A stretch of DNA of 46,368 nucleotides from a virus, in the IMG/VR virus record IMGVR_UViG_3300008110_000348, positions 1-46,368 of that record; one strand, written 5' to 3'. Position 1 is the stretch's first letter; every line of letters starts with the position of its first letter. Both the position numbers and the translations under genes were made by a program. This document shows, in pieces, positions 33,787 through 41,804 of the stretch. The notes beneath the pieces are model-generated. The model worked only from the letters and a program-made list of their open reading frames with translations, was not told the DNA's origin and did not search any database.

Positions 33787-35787
33787 ATGACAACATATCA
33801 GGATCTATTAAAAGATACATCAGTAGCTATCGAAAATGGTAACTATTTTGTTGTAACTATTACAGATCTTGAATTAAATAAAAATTATCCAATTCAATTT
33901 AGATGGAAATATAAAGATGGAACATTTGGTCTTTGGTCTGCATCAAAAACATTAACTACCCCAGGAGAAACATTACCAGGAACACCAGATCTTCCAGTAG
34001 GAAGCGTTTCTGCAGAACCAGGTTTAATAAAAATAACATGGAATGGTAATGACGCAGCAGGAAGAGCAATAACAAATATAGATAGAGTTGATATTTATAT
34101 TGATGGTTCTCCATTTGATGGCGAAAAAGCGGCAGGAAGTTTTAAAACAGCTGGAACTCAAACAATAGCCGCACCTGCAGGACAATATGCCGTTGCGTTA
34201 TATGCTATATCAAGTTACGGTGCTAAGTCTGCTGTAAGTTTACCAAGATCAGTAATTGTTCCAGCTATAACAGAAACAATTCTTTCCCCAGAAGATCCAG
34301 ATATTCCAATAGTAACCGCTGGATTAGCTTCTGTAATTGTTGAATGGAATGGAAAAAGATTAGATGAAAACGGAGATCCAGTAGATTTTACTAAAGGAAG
34401 TTTTGCTGGTGCAAAAGTATTTATAGGTACTACAGCAGGATTTACTCCAAGCAATGATAACTGGGTGCATACATTAAATTTTGCAAATGGATCAAATAAA
34501 GTTTCAATAGGTGTTGGAACTATTATTGATAAATCTTTAGGTACAACATTAGATTATAATACTCCATATTATGTAAAAATAGACACAGTAAATGCTAGTG
34601 GTACTGCAAACGGACAACCAGTAGCAGCAGATGGAAACCCTATTACGGTTTCTAAATTACCAGCAAGCGAAATTAGTACTGGAATAATAACTGCAGATGC
34701 ATCAATTACTGCAGGTGTTTCAGGCGGACAAAGAGTAGTTATATCAGGCAGTTCATCTCCATTTATTATTTATGGAACAGATGGAACAACAAAACTATTA
34801 GAATATTTGGCAAGCGGAACAGCTGGAACACTTGCTATAAAAGGATCAGGAACATTTACTGGAAGTTTAGAAATAGGTTCTAGCAATGACATATTTAAAG
34901 CGGTACCAGCAACAGGAATTTGGCTAGGACATGCTGATTTTGCAAGTGCTCCATTTAGTGTTTCAAAAAGTGGATACTTAACATCAACCTATGGAGAAAT
35001 TGGTGGTTGGAATTTAGGAAGTTCATATTTACAAAACTCAACAGGAACATTAAAAATTAATAGCGGAAGCGATCCAAATATATTTTTAGGAAGTAGTTCT
35101 GGATATCATTTTAGATTAACCCCTTCATCAATATCACATTATAATGGTGGATCTCCTACTGGAAAATTTACATTAACAGCAAGCCCTGGAAATGATAGCT
35201 CACACCTTAGCATGTCTGGAAATATTACTGCGTCTACGATAACAGGATCATCTTTTGTTGTAGAAGAATCATATAATAAATGGAATTCTGAAAAGTTTAC
35301 TGTAGGAGATGCTAATACAAGAATAGAATCATTATCTAGTAGTAATGTAATTACTTTATACTCTGGTGTAGTTCCACTAGAATTTTCATCAACTGAAATA
35401 GATACAGAATCTGGAGATACTGGAAGTTCTGGATCTACGTACACTCCATTGTCCAGAATAGAGTTAACTCCAGACGGAGTTGAAATTCAAAATATACCTG
35501 GGGTTGGAAATGGATTAACAGCTTTAGGAAGCCTTGAATATAATAATAGCGGAGCACCTAATACTGCTATAACACAATATATTAGTGGTGGATATCCAAG
35601 TACTGGTACAAATGGCCCAACATATAATTATGGAAAGGCTGCAAGATATAGAGTAATTATTGCAGATCCATATGATGATAATAAATTAAAACGTGGACTT
35701 GGAGTTTATTATGGAGTTCGTAGCGGAACCAATAACCCACCATCAGCAAGCACAGGCTTTGTCGGAGACCTTTGGATAAGTTGGTAA
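33787..35787 (+). CDS. FN3-containing tail fibre-like protein
   Basis: A 666-residue protein beginning directly after the previous stop. Residues about 1-290 hold three FN3-like domains (TLTTPGETLPGTPDLP, GLIKITWNGNDAAGRAI, TAGLASVIVEWNGKRLDENG). The ASEISTGIITADASITAGVS linker leads to a beta-helical shaft with SGTFTGSLEIGSSNDIFKA and GEIGGWNLGSSYLQN, a pattern common at the end of central tail fibres. The C-terminus (GFVGDLWISW) looks like a tip closing strand. I read it as the main tail-tip fibre. Confidence 0.7.
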   Translation: MTTYQDLLKDTSVAIENGNYFVVTITDLELNKNYPIQFRWKYKDGTFGLWSASKTLTTPGETLPGTPDLPVGSVSAEPGLIKITWNGNDAAGRAITNIDRVDIYIDGSPFDGEKAAGSFKTAGTQTIAAPAGQYAVALYAISSYGAKSAVSLPRSVIVPAITETILSPEDPDIPIVTAGLASVIVEWNGKRLDENGDPVDFTKGSFAGAKVFIGTTAGFTPSNDNWVHTLNFANGSNKVSIGVGTIIDKSLGTTLDYNTPYYVKIDTVNASGTANGQPVAADGNPITVSKLPASEISTGIITADASITAGVSGGQRVVISGSSSPFIIYGTDGTTKLLEYLASGTAGTLAIKGSGTFTGSLEIGSSNDIFKAVPATGIWLGHADFASAPFSVSKSGYLTSTYGEIGGWNLGSSYLQNSTGTLKINSGSDPNIFLGSSSGYHFRLTPSSISHYNGGSPTGKFTLTASPGNDSSHLSMSGNITASTITGSSFVVEESYNKWNSEKFTVGDANTRIESLSSSNVITLYSGVVPLEFSSTEIDTESGDTGSSGSTYTPLSRIELTPDGVEIQNIPGVGNGLTALGSLEYNNSGAPNTAITQYISGGYPSTGTNGPTYNYGKAARYRVIIADPYDDNKLKRGLGVYYGVRSGTNNPPSASTGFVGDLWISW

Positions 35788-35790
35788 TTA

Positions 35791-38241
35791 ATGACAGCAA
35801 AAACATATTTAAAGGTTACTCCAAGTACATGGAAAGCTGTAAAATATATATATGTTAAAGTAACACAAAGTACCTGGAAAAAAGTAAAAAATATATATGT
35901 AAAAATATCTCCAACTGAGTGGACAAAAACATTTGGAACAGTTGACTCACCAACACAATTAACTAGACCTACATTATCAGGAACGGGTAGAGTTGGAACA
36001 AGCATTACCAAATCACCAGGAACATATAGCAATTATGATTCAATTGTAAATAAAATATTTTATACCACAGATGAAACTTTGCCAGGAGATGGATATAGCG
36101 AAGAGGTAATTTATGGAAATACTAAATCAACATCTTCATATACAATAGACCAAACAGATGCTACTCCACCACCAAACATTTTTTATTCAAGAGATGAAGT
36201 TACTGGAACAGATGGTATAACTAAATATTATTATTACAGTGATCCACTGACTGCTACCATGCAAGGTATAGAAGATAACTTTAACAATAGAACAACTACA
36301 AGCGGATTAGGTATTGCAAGCGGAGGATTTATTTATAGCTCCTATGCTAGAAATACAAGTTCATGGAGTGTAAGTGGTGGAAAAGCAATAAACAATAGTA
36401 ATGGAAGTGGTTATCCCCTACAAAGTGTTGATTTAAATTCTTCTAATCAAAATACATCAATAGATACATCAGGTGGTGGACTAGGACTTGCTGTATGGGT
36501 TGCATCTGCAAATTCTTGGTGGGCAGTAGTACCAGAGTACTCTTATGAAATTGAACCAGGACTTGCATACAATTGTACTAGTAATAAAACTGGAACAGAA
36601 GAAGAATGTAATGCCGTTTCATATGTTTCAGCTAATATTGAAGGATCTGCATATACAATTTCTGATGTAGGCAAAAGATGTACAGCATGTACAACAACAT
36701 CTAGCTTATATAATTATTCATGTACTAATGATGTAAGAGTATTAAATGCAGGAGATCCGTGTCCAGAATATGAAAATTGGAGCTCTGCAATGCCTGGCGG
36801 AGAAAATACAGTTTGTTCAGGATCCTGTACAGAATCTTATGAATATGTATGTACATCTGATTGGGCATTGAATCAGCCAGATTGTAGCGGATTATTAATA
36901 AGGCCAGATCCAACAGGACCAAATCAACTTTGTGCATGTGAAAGTTATAGTGAAGTAGTAGCAATATGTCCATCATATTATAATAATAGTGGTCCTTGCA
37001 ATGATTCTAATTATGGCGGATCAGCAATAGGTGATCAATGTAGTTATTGCAATGTTTCAACTTCATATGCCTATAGCTATAGAGATTCTTATTTAACTAC
37101 AACTTATCCATGTAATTCACCAGCATCATGTAACGGACAAGGTTGTTGTGAAGGAATTTCATATAGACCAGATCCAACTGGTAGCGGTCAAAGATGTAGC
37201 ACTTGTAATGAAACTTCTACAAGTTCTTCTACATATTCTTATTTTGTAAGATCAAGCACTGGAAGCACTACATATCCATGTAATGGATCTACTATTACTG
37301 GATCAGCTACTTGCCCAACGTATAGACCAGATCCAACTGGTGCTGGACAAAACTGTAGTGGTTGTACATCATCTACAACTACAACATATGGTTCATGTAA
37401 AACTCCAGGCGCTAATGACCCATCTGGATGCGTTAGAGCACCTGCTGGATATACAGCATGTGCCGTAGGATTTGTTAGATGTCCATCTACAACTACAACA
37501 TATTCGTATACAGTTAGCACTTCATCAACAACTTATTCATGTAACGTACAAGTCTCTGGTTCTGGTTCTTGTCCATCGCCATTACCAGCAACAGGATCTG
37601 GACCAGGACAAAGATGTACATCATGTTCAACTTCTACTACCACTACATATACTTCTACATATACTTTATCTAGTTCAAGTTCAAGTTATTTATGTTCAAA
37701 TTATATAACTGGACAATCAAATTGTCCAGGAGAAGGATCTGGACCAGGACAAAGATGCGGAGCATGTACAGCAACAACTACAAGTTTATATAAAACAAGA
37801 ATTGCTGAAACTCAAACAAGATGGAAAACTAAAACAAGTACAACATTAACATATAATAATTATAAAACTAGACAATATTTAGGAGCAGTAATTTATAAAT
37901 CTTGGAAAGAGGTAGAAGAAGTACAATCTGATGCATATACATATAATTCAAATTTAAGTATATATTCATATTCTTCTGGAACATTAACATTACAAAATTC
38001 AATCGTTGTTAGTTCTTATGCTGCACAAGCAGGATCTGAATACAGCGAACTATTGTATCCAACAATTACAAAGGTAGCTGCAGTTACTACTGGAAATACA
38101 ATAAATGCTTTAGGATATGTAGGCACATATTTTGATACTACATCTGCCACAAATACTGGCACTAAAGGAACATCTGTAGGACTAGTTAGCCTTCCAGCAG
38201 TTGAAAAAATAGGTAATCAATTAGACAATTTCTCAGCATAA
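35791..38241 (+). CDS. Cys-rich repeat protein, adhesin-like
   Basis: An 816-residue protein. Residues about 6-47 are three repeats of YVKVTxSTWKKVKN (LKVTPSTWKAVKY, IYVKVTQSTWKKVKN, IYVKISPTEWTK), perhaps an attachment module. Residues about 50-150 are FN3-like; about 160-250 carry a jelly-roll-like segment. Residues about 262-659 contain about 38 cysteines in repeated units built on YRPDPTGxGQRCSxC and YPCN, separated by Ser/Thr-rich stretches. The C-terminus is free of Cys and ends VEKIGNQLDNFSA. Disulfides could form only outside the cytoplasm, so this may be an exposed tip that matures after lysis. I know no family with this architecture. Confidence 0.7.
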   Translation: MTAKTYLKVTPSTWKAVKYIYVKVTQSTWKKVKNIYVKISPTEWTKTFGTVDSPTQLTRPTLSGTGRVGTSITKSPGTYSNYDSIVNKIFYTTDETLPGDGYSEEVIYGNTKSTSSYTIDQTDATPPPNIFYSRDEVTGTDGITKYYYYSDPLTATMQGIEDNFNNRTTTSGLGIASGGFIYSSYARNTSSWSVSGGKAINNSNGSGYPLQSVDLNSSNQNTSIDTSGGGLGLAVWVASANSWWAVVPEYSYEIEPGLAYNCTSNKTGTEEECNAVSYVSANIEGSAYTISDVGKRCTACTTTSSLYNYSCTNDVRVLNAGDPCPEYENWSSAMPGGENTVCSGSCTESYEYVCTSDWALNQPDCSGLLIRPDPTGPNQLCACESYSEVVAICPSYYNNSGPCNDSNYGGSAIGDQCSYCNVSTSYAYSYRDSYLTTTYPCNSPASCNGQGCCEGISYRPDPTGSGQRCSTCNETSTSSSTYSYFVRSSTGSTTYPCNGSTITGSATCPTYRPDPTGAGQNCSGCTSSTTTTYGSCKTPGANDPSGCVRAPAGYTACAVGFVRCPSTTTTYSYTVSTSSTTYSCNVQVSGSGSCPSPLPATGSGPGQRCTSCSTSTTTTYTSTYTLSSSSSSYLCSNYITGQSNCPGEGSGPGQRCGACTATTTSLYKTRIAETQTRWKTKTSTTLTYNNYKTRQYLGAVIYKSWKEVEEVQSDAYTYNSNLSIYSYSSGTLTLQNSIVVSSYAAQAGSEYSELLYPTITKVAAVTTGNTINALGYVGTYFDTTSATNTGTKGTSVGLVSLPAVEKIGNQLDNFSA
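36574..37767 (+). repeat. Cysteine-rich repeat region
   Basis: Degenerate units of 40-60 residues with the core PDPTGxxQxCxxC or GSGPGQRCxxC (near 36901, 37168, 37325, 37590 and 37740) followed by a Ser/Thr-rich stretch and one or two further Cys. About 38 Cys fall within about 400 residues. Confidence 0.75.
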
Positions 38242-38247
38242 TTGCTG

Positions 38248-38276
38248 TAGACAAAAATAAATATATTATGTATAAT
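38248..38276 (+). promoter_or_regulatory. Promoter of the small accessory genes
   Basis: TAGACA at 38248-38253, a 17-base spacer and TATAAT at 38271-38276, the same pair as before the dioxygenase cluster. AAGGAGA lies between the probable start and ATG 38294. Confidence 0.7.
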
Positions 38277-38293
38277 ATATAAAAAGGAGAAAA

Positions 38294-38542
38294 ATGGCAG
38301 AAGAAATACTAGAGCCTGGTCAAAGACCAGAACTACCACCAGTAAAAATAGCATTTGTTATTGATGGAGAAGTTGTAGATATTTTACACACAGATGAAAG
38401 ATTAGGTGCAATATTTACAAGTAATCCAATTATAAAAAATGTAACTGGAAATTTATATACAGATGAAGGCGGTATAGTTTCAGTAGGAGCACTGTACGAT
38501 GCAGAAACTGATACCTTTAGCCCTAAACCAATAGAGGAATAA
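38294..38542 (+). CDS. Small conserved phage protein
   Basis: An 82-residue acidic protein with VKIAFVIDGEVVDILHTDER and LYDAETDTFSPKP. It resembles a group of small phage proteins with the IDGxVxxILxTDxRxxAI pattern, found near tail genes. The function is not established. AAGGAGA lies a few bases before the ATG. It leads a run of short, overlapping genes to 39989. Confidence 0.6.
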   Translation: MAEEILEPGQRPELPPVKIAFVIDGEVVDILHTDERLGAIFTSNPIIKNVTGNLYTDEGGIVSVGALYDAETDTFSPKPIEE

Positions 38543-38543
38543 T

Positions 38544-38819
38544 ATGTCAGAAAAAACACCTTTTCAAATTTGGAAAGAAAAAAATGCTGGTGACAAAGTT
38601 CGCCCTTGGGACTTATTAAATCCAAAAATTGGAAGAGTAGATGAAGAAACATTTAAATATAGATATGAAAATCATTGTTTAAATTGTCCATCATTAATTA
38701 AAGCATCAAAAACTTGTAAAAAATGTGGATGTTTTATGACAGAAAAAGCTAAATTGCCACACGCTAGTTGTCCTTTGGGTAAATGGGGAGCAATAACTGA
38801 AACAAAGGATGTTATTTAA
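38544..38819 (+). CDS. Zinc-ribbon protein, DUF6171-like
   Basis: A 91-residue protein starting one base after the previous stop. Six Cys in the order C45-x2-C48, C58-x2-C61-x-C63 and C76 with CPLGKWG after the last match the DUF6171-like zinc-binding pattern, which occurs in several phages. The N-terminal half is charged and contains FQIWKEKNAGDKVRPWDLL. Zinc binding is likely; the role is unknown. Confidence 0.65.
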   Translation: MSEKTPFQIWKEKNAGDKVRPWDLLNPKIGRVDEETFKYRYENHCLNCPSLIKASKTCKKCGCFMTEKAKLPHASCPLGKWGAITETKDVI

Positions 38820-39043
38820 TGGAGCTATCAGTACCAGAAAAAAATGCTATTATAAATGAACATTTAAAAAGTGTAGTAAATAATATTTATAATATAAATA
38901 TGTTAATAATTCAAGAGTCTGCTATCACACCAATTAATCAAGAAGTAGTAGATGCATTAAATATACAATTAGAAAATGCTTTTTTAAAGAAAGAAGCGCT
39001 ACAAGCAGAACTAGAGAAAGTAAATAATGAGTCAGGAGAATAA
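38819..39043 (+). CDS. Small coiled-coil protein
   Basis: A 74-residue protein, start ATG overlapping the previous stop (TAATG). Residues about 45-72 (ALNIQLENAFLKKEALQAEL) are a heptad-like helix. No transmembrane segment is seen, so it is not an obvious holin. It overlaps the next coiled-coil gene by 17 bases in another frame; the two may form a complex. Confidence 0.55.
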   Translation: MELSVPEKNAIINEHLKSVVNNIYNINMLIIQESAITPINQEVVDALNIQLENAFLKKEALQAELEKVNNESGE

Positions 39044-39215
39044 GGCAAATTTAGTAATAACAGCCCTACAACAGCGTATTGGAGAAATGGTATCTAATTA
39101 TGAAACTCAAATTGCAATTTTACGGGCAGAGATTACTCAACTTATGGAAGAAAAAAATGCTAAATTACAGGCTAAAGAAGAATACTCAGAGCATCTTAGT
39201 AACCTCACCAACTAA
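39027..39215 (+). CDS. Small coiled-coil protein
   Basis: A 62-residue helical protein (ALQQRIGEMVSNYETQIAIL, RAEITQLMEEKNAKLQAK) with AATAATG start. Like its neighbour it is nearly all helix and has no membrane segment. A longer ORF overlaps it in the +1 frame, but I take that overlap to be shadow coding. Confidence 0.55.
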   Translation: MSQENKANLVITALQQRIGEMVSNYETQIAILRAEITQLMEEKNAKLQAKEEYSEHLSNLTN

Positions 39216-39561
39216 TTTTCCATCTGGAATTGCTGTTAAAACATCTAAAGATGTTTATTGGATAAAAGATAATAAACGATATAGGCTTATATCTAAAAGA
39301 GCAGCGGAGTCATGGGCATTTAATACCGTAAATGCAACAGAAGAAGCATTAAGTTTAACTAAATTGGCTGGCAAGCTTGGATTTAGAGATGGAACTTTGA
39401 TAAAAAACATAGCAGATGGTAAAATGTATTTAATATCTCAAAATAAAAAGAGGCATATAGTAGACCCAGATTCATTTATTAAATATGGAATAGATAGATC
39501 AAAGGTTATAGAGGTAAGCGAATCAGAAGCAAATTCGCATGAATTAGGAGAAAATTTATAA
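39157..39561 (+). CDS. Protein with two KxVYxIxxxKKRxI repeats
   Basis: About 134 residues from ATG 39157 (weak GGAAGA site), which overlaps the preceding gene by 59 bases; an upstream ATG at 39079 would overlap it almost completely. The real start may be later, as the conserved part begins with PSGIAVKTSKDVYWI. Two repeats are clear: SGIAVKTSKDVYWIKDNKRY... and DGTLIKNIADGKMYLISQNK.... This KxxDGxVYLIxNGKKRxI pattern is usual in bacterial surface or secreted proteins. Here it may be part of a virion or lysis protein; function unknown. Confidence 0.55.
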   Translation: MLNYRLKKNTQSILVTSPTNFPSGIAVKTSKDVYWIKDNKRYRLISKRAAESWAFNTVNATEEALSLTKLAGKLGFRDGTLIKNIADGKMYLISQNKKRHIVDPDSFIKYGIDRSKVIEVSESEANSHELGENL

Positions 39562-39989
39562 TGACCGAAAAATGGAAAGCAGTAACATTTAATGAGGGTG
39601 CTCCATTTGACCCAAATGATTTAAATCAATTACAATCTAATCTAACAGATGTATTTACAACATCTAAGTCTTTATTAAATGCTACAAGAGATTCTAGTGG
39701 TCAAAATAGAGTTGCAATTGTTGATCAAGGTTTTGTAACAATAACATTGAAAGGCACCACCCCAGTAAATCAAACAGTAACATTTACATCATCATTTGTT
39801 GCTGGAACAGATACTGGATTTGTAGCGTCTGTAGGACAAGCATTAACAGCAGCATTAGGAATAGTCTCAGTGTCAGCAGTTAAAAATTCTACAGGTACAG
39901 GCGGAACTATTTATGTTGCTACTAGCAATGCTAAAGCAACTGGAGATATAAAAATTAATTGGATGGCAGCCCAACTTAAAACAATATAA
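39561..39989 (+). CDS. Virion-associated tail protein, probable
   Basis: A 142-residue protein starting ATGACC in the TAATG overlap. The N-terminus, WKAVTFNEGAPFDPNDLNQL, followed by QSNLTDVF, is typical of small phage tail/baseplate proteins. The rest is a Thr/Val-rich beta domain with VTFTSSFVAGTDTGF. It ends the accessory run; the promoter and the terminator at 39993-40059 follow immediately. Confidence 0.6.
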   Translation: MTEKWKAVTFNEGAPFDPNDLNQLQSNLTDVFTTSKSLLNATRDSSGQNRVAIVDQGFVTITLKGTTPVNQTVTFTSSFVAGTDTGFVASVGQALTAALGIVSVSAVKNSTGTGGTIYVATSNAKATGDIKINWMAAQLKTI

Positions 39990-39992
39990 TGC

Positions 39993-40020
39993 TTGACAGG
40001 ATATAACAATATGTTAAAAT
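39993..40020 (+). promoter_or_regulatory. Near-consensus promoter directly before a terminator
   Basis: TTGACA (39993-39998), a 16-base spacer and TAAAAT (40015-40020) with extended -10 TGT. It is the only perfect -35 in the window. The expected start, about 40027, lies only about eight bases before a terminator hairpin. Confidence 0.75.
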
Positions 40021-40034
40021 ATAGCATATTGCAC

Positions 40035-40059
40035 AAAGTCACGAAACCGTGACTTTTTT
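40035..40059 (+). terminator. Intrinsic terminator or attenuator
   Basis: AAAGTCACG (40035-40043) pairs perfectly with CGTGACTTT (40048-40056) around AAAC, and six T end at 40059. It would end transcripts of the minor tail/accessory genes and any short RNA from the promoter just upstream. AAGGAT follows as ribosome site for the gene at 40076. Confidence 0.85.
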
Positions 40060-40075
40060 AATTTAAGGATAATAG

Positions 40076-40882
40076 ATGTCTAATGATCTAAAATGGATGT
40101 TGTCATCAGATCAACAGTTCCCGTATCAAGATGATAAAGCCATTAAGCTTTGGTTTGAGGTAATGAAATGGTTCAAGCCAGATGTTGTAGATATTTTAGG
40201 AGATACAGACGACCAAGCCTGTTATAGTAAATATACAGAAGGCAGATCAGCAGAGTTTCTTAAGATGTATAAAGATGAAAATGGCGCAGCCATTATTCCA
40301 TTAATGCAACATGAAGCAAAAGGTGCTCGTGATTTTTTTGCTCAAAATAGAAAAGTAGCTGGCAAGGATGCAGAATTATTTACTGCTTTAGGAAATCATG
40401 ATGTTAGAATTTTTAATTATATAGACGCAAAACTTCCTGATTATATTAAAACAGTAACACCAGAATCTTTATGGAATTTAGATTCATTAGGTTATGATTA
40501 TATTTATTATAATGAATTACCTAAAAAGCGTTATGGAGATATCCATGTTCATCACGGATTATCTGTAGCAGACACTGGTGCAGTGCGTAAAGATATGAAT
40601 GATCTTCAGGTTTCATTAATTCGTGGACATTCACATAGAATTGCTTCACACTTTCAAACATATGAATTAAGGAATAAAGGCAAAGGTGAAACTATTCGTG
40701 GGTACGAAATTGGACATATGTGTGATGAAAAGAGTTCTGGCATGAAGTATTCTCAGCACCATGATTGGCAAAAGGGATTTGCTATTGCACATATTGAAAA
40801 TGGTAAATGGCCACATGTTCAAATTATTGAAATATCACCAGACTATTCTTGCGTGGTAGATGGAAAGGTGTTCAAAGTATAA
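40076..40882 (+). CDS. Calcineurin-like metallophosphoesterase
   Basis: A 268-residue phosphoesterase. The metal-binding motifs appear in order: Asp12 (SSDQQFP), GDTDD 42-46, GNHD 106-109, His160 (VHHGLS) and GHSH 184-187. Such enzymes use two metals to split phosphodiesters or phosphomonoesters of nucleic acids, nucleotides or proteins. Phage members occur often in actinophages but their substrates are mostly unknown. The gene lies between the structural and replication regions and may start the early operon. A ribosome site AAGGAT precedes the ATG. Confidence 0.85.
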   Translation: MSNDLKWMLSSDQQFPYQDDKAIKLWFEVMKWFKPDVVDILGDTDDQACYSKYTEGRSAEFLKMYKDENGAAIIPLMQHEAKGARDFFAQNRKVAGKDAELFTALGNHDVRIFNYIDAKLPDYIKTVTPESLWNLDSLGYDYIYYNELPKKRYGDIHVHHGLSVADTGAVRKDMNDLQVSLIRGHSHRIASHFQTYELRNKGKGETIRGYEIGHMCDEKSSGMKYSQHHDWQKGFAIAHIENGKWPHVQIIEISPDYSCVVDGKVFKV

Positions 40883-40883
40883 A

Positions 40884-41069
40884 ATGTGGTGTGCTAAATG
40901 TTCTGGCAGAGTATTTGTAGATAGAGTATTTTCTCAAAAACTTCATGTAGAGCTATTCTGTATTTTATGTGGCAAAAGGTGGATGATCAACAAAGAAACG
41001 AATAGATTTGGAAGATGGTTAGAAAAACAAGATCGGGAATACGCAAAAAATTTCTCTATTTCTTCTTGA
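40884..41069 (+). CDS. Small zinc-ribbon protein
   Basis: 61 residues from ATG 40884, one base after the previous stop. Two CxxC pairs (C3/C6 and C26/C29) give a four-Cys zinc ribbon; the C-terminus is Arg/Lys-rich (FGRWLEKQDREYAKN). A longer reading from 40860 overlaps the phosphoesterase. Likely nucleic-acid binding or a zinc-stabilised regulator; function unknown. Confidence 0.6.
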   Translation: MWCAKCSGRVFVDRVFSQKLHVELFCILCGKRWMINKETNRFGRWLEKQDREYAKNFSISS

Positions 41070-41497
41070 ATAATAAATTACATAAAGTAATTAGATTATC
41101 AAAAGCAAGAGACGAGTTAATTGCTTGGTGCTATACAGATAAAAAAAGAGTGCTGTATTCATATGTAGATGTTAAAAAAAATATGGAAAACGCATATACT
41201 ATAAAACAGGTGGGATTAATAATAGGAAGACATAAAGTTACTATTGAAGAATATATACTTCAAGGTAAAATTAAAGAGCCACAGAAGGTGTATCCAATAA
41301 GTAATCCAGATAGTAAATGGTATAAATTTATGTTTAGTGAATCAGATATACTTAAATTACATGAATATATATTAGAAGCTGGATATACTAAAGACCTTCC
41401 ATCAAAAACACAATTGCAGGCTCTTCTCAAACAGAACATGATATTGTATACTAAGACCGTTGACGGTTCATTTGTACCTGTATGGAAGGCGGAGTAA
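41066..41497 (+). CDS. HTH-like DNA-binding protein, conserved in actinophages
   Basis: About 143 residues. I place the start at a TTG that overlaps the previous stop (TTGA); an ATG at 41015 would add 17 basic residues but overlap the zinc ribbon by 55 bases. The protein reads LHKVIRLSKARDELIAWCYT, VLYSYVDVKKNMENAYTIKQ, then VGLIIGRHKVTIEEYILQGK, a winged-helix/MerR-like arrangement, and FMFSESDILKLHEYIL. I recognise close patterns in actinobacteriophages. It may regulate transcription or replication. Confidence 0.6.
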   Translation: MNNKLHKVIRLSKARDELIAWCYTDKKRVLYSYVDVKKNMENAYTIKQVGLIIGRHKVTIEEYILQGKIKEPQKVYPISNPDSKWYKFMFSESDILKLHEYILEAGYTKDLPSKTQLQALLKQNMILYTKTVDGSFVPVWKAE

Positions 41498-41607
41498 TGT
41501 CAAATAGAATAGTTAAATGTGATATGTGTAATAAAGAAATTGAATTGCGCTGGGGAATATTTGGACATGACACATTAAATAGACATATAAAGGCAGAGCA
41601 TAAATGA
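41497..41607 (+). CDS. 36-residue C2H2-type zinc microprotein
   Basis: A short gene starting at ATG 41497 inside the previous stop (TAATG) and ending at a TGA that overlaps the next ATG (ATGA). The ribosome site is GGCGGAG. The protein MSNRIVKCDMCNKEIELRWG... has C8-x2-C11 and H30-x4-H35, a zinc-finger-like spacing. Perfect fit of both junctions argues for a real gene despite its size. It is probably a DNA- or protein-binding factor; function unknown. Confidence 0.65.
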   Translation: MSNRIVKCDMCNKEIELRWGIFGHDTLNRHIKAEHK

Positions 41608-41804
41608 CCACAGTAAAAGTTGATCTATCATTTACTCGAAATCTTGGAAACTATGAAAGTATAAAAATAGGTATTGGCGTAGAGGATGAAGTACGTTCTG
41701 GAGAAAATGTCGATACAGCAACAGAACGTGTTTATAAATTTGTAGAAGATAAACTAATTCAAAAAACACAAGAAGTAGAAGAAGAGTTAAAACGTGGCAA
41801 ATAA
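41604..41804 (+). CDS. Conserved small phage protein
   Basis: A 66-residue acidic protein: VKVDLSFTRNLGNYESIKIG, then VEDEVRSGENVDTATERVYK and a helical end. I recall similar small proteins in actinophage replication regions, without known function. It overlaps both neighbours by a few bases, so it is in one operon with the helicase. Confidence 0.6.
   Translation: MTTVKVDLSFTRNLGNYESIKIGIGVEDEVRSGENVDTATERVYKFVEDKLIQKTQEVEEELKRGK

Noticed and set aside
35709-36032. Minus-strand ORF with hydrophobic segment, possible holin
   Set aside because: It is antisense to two tail genes with clear proteins, and all real genes here are on the + strand.
37239-37708. Several short ORFs on both strands
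   Set aside because: They are shadows of the Cys/Ser/Thr-rich repeats of the adhesin-like gene, with no ribosome sites.
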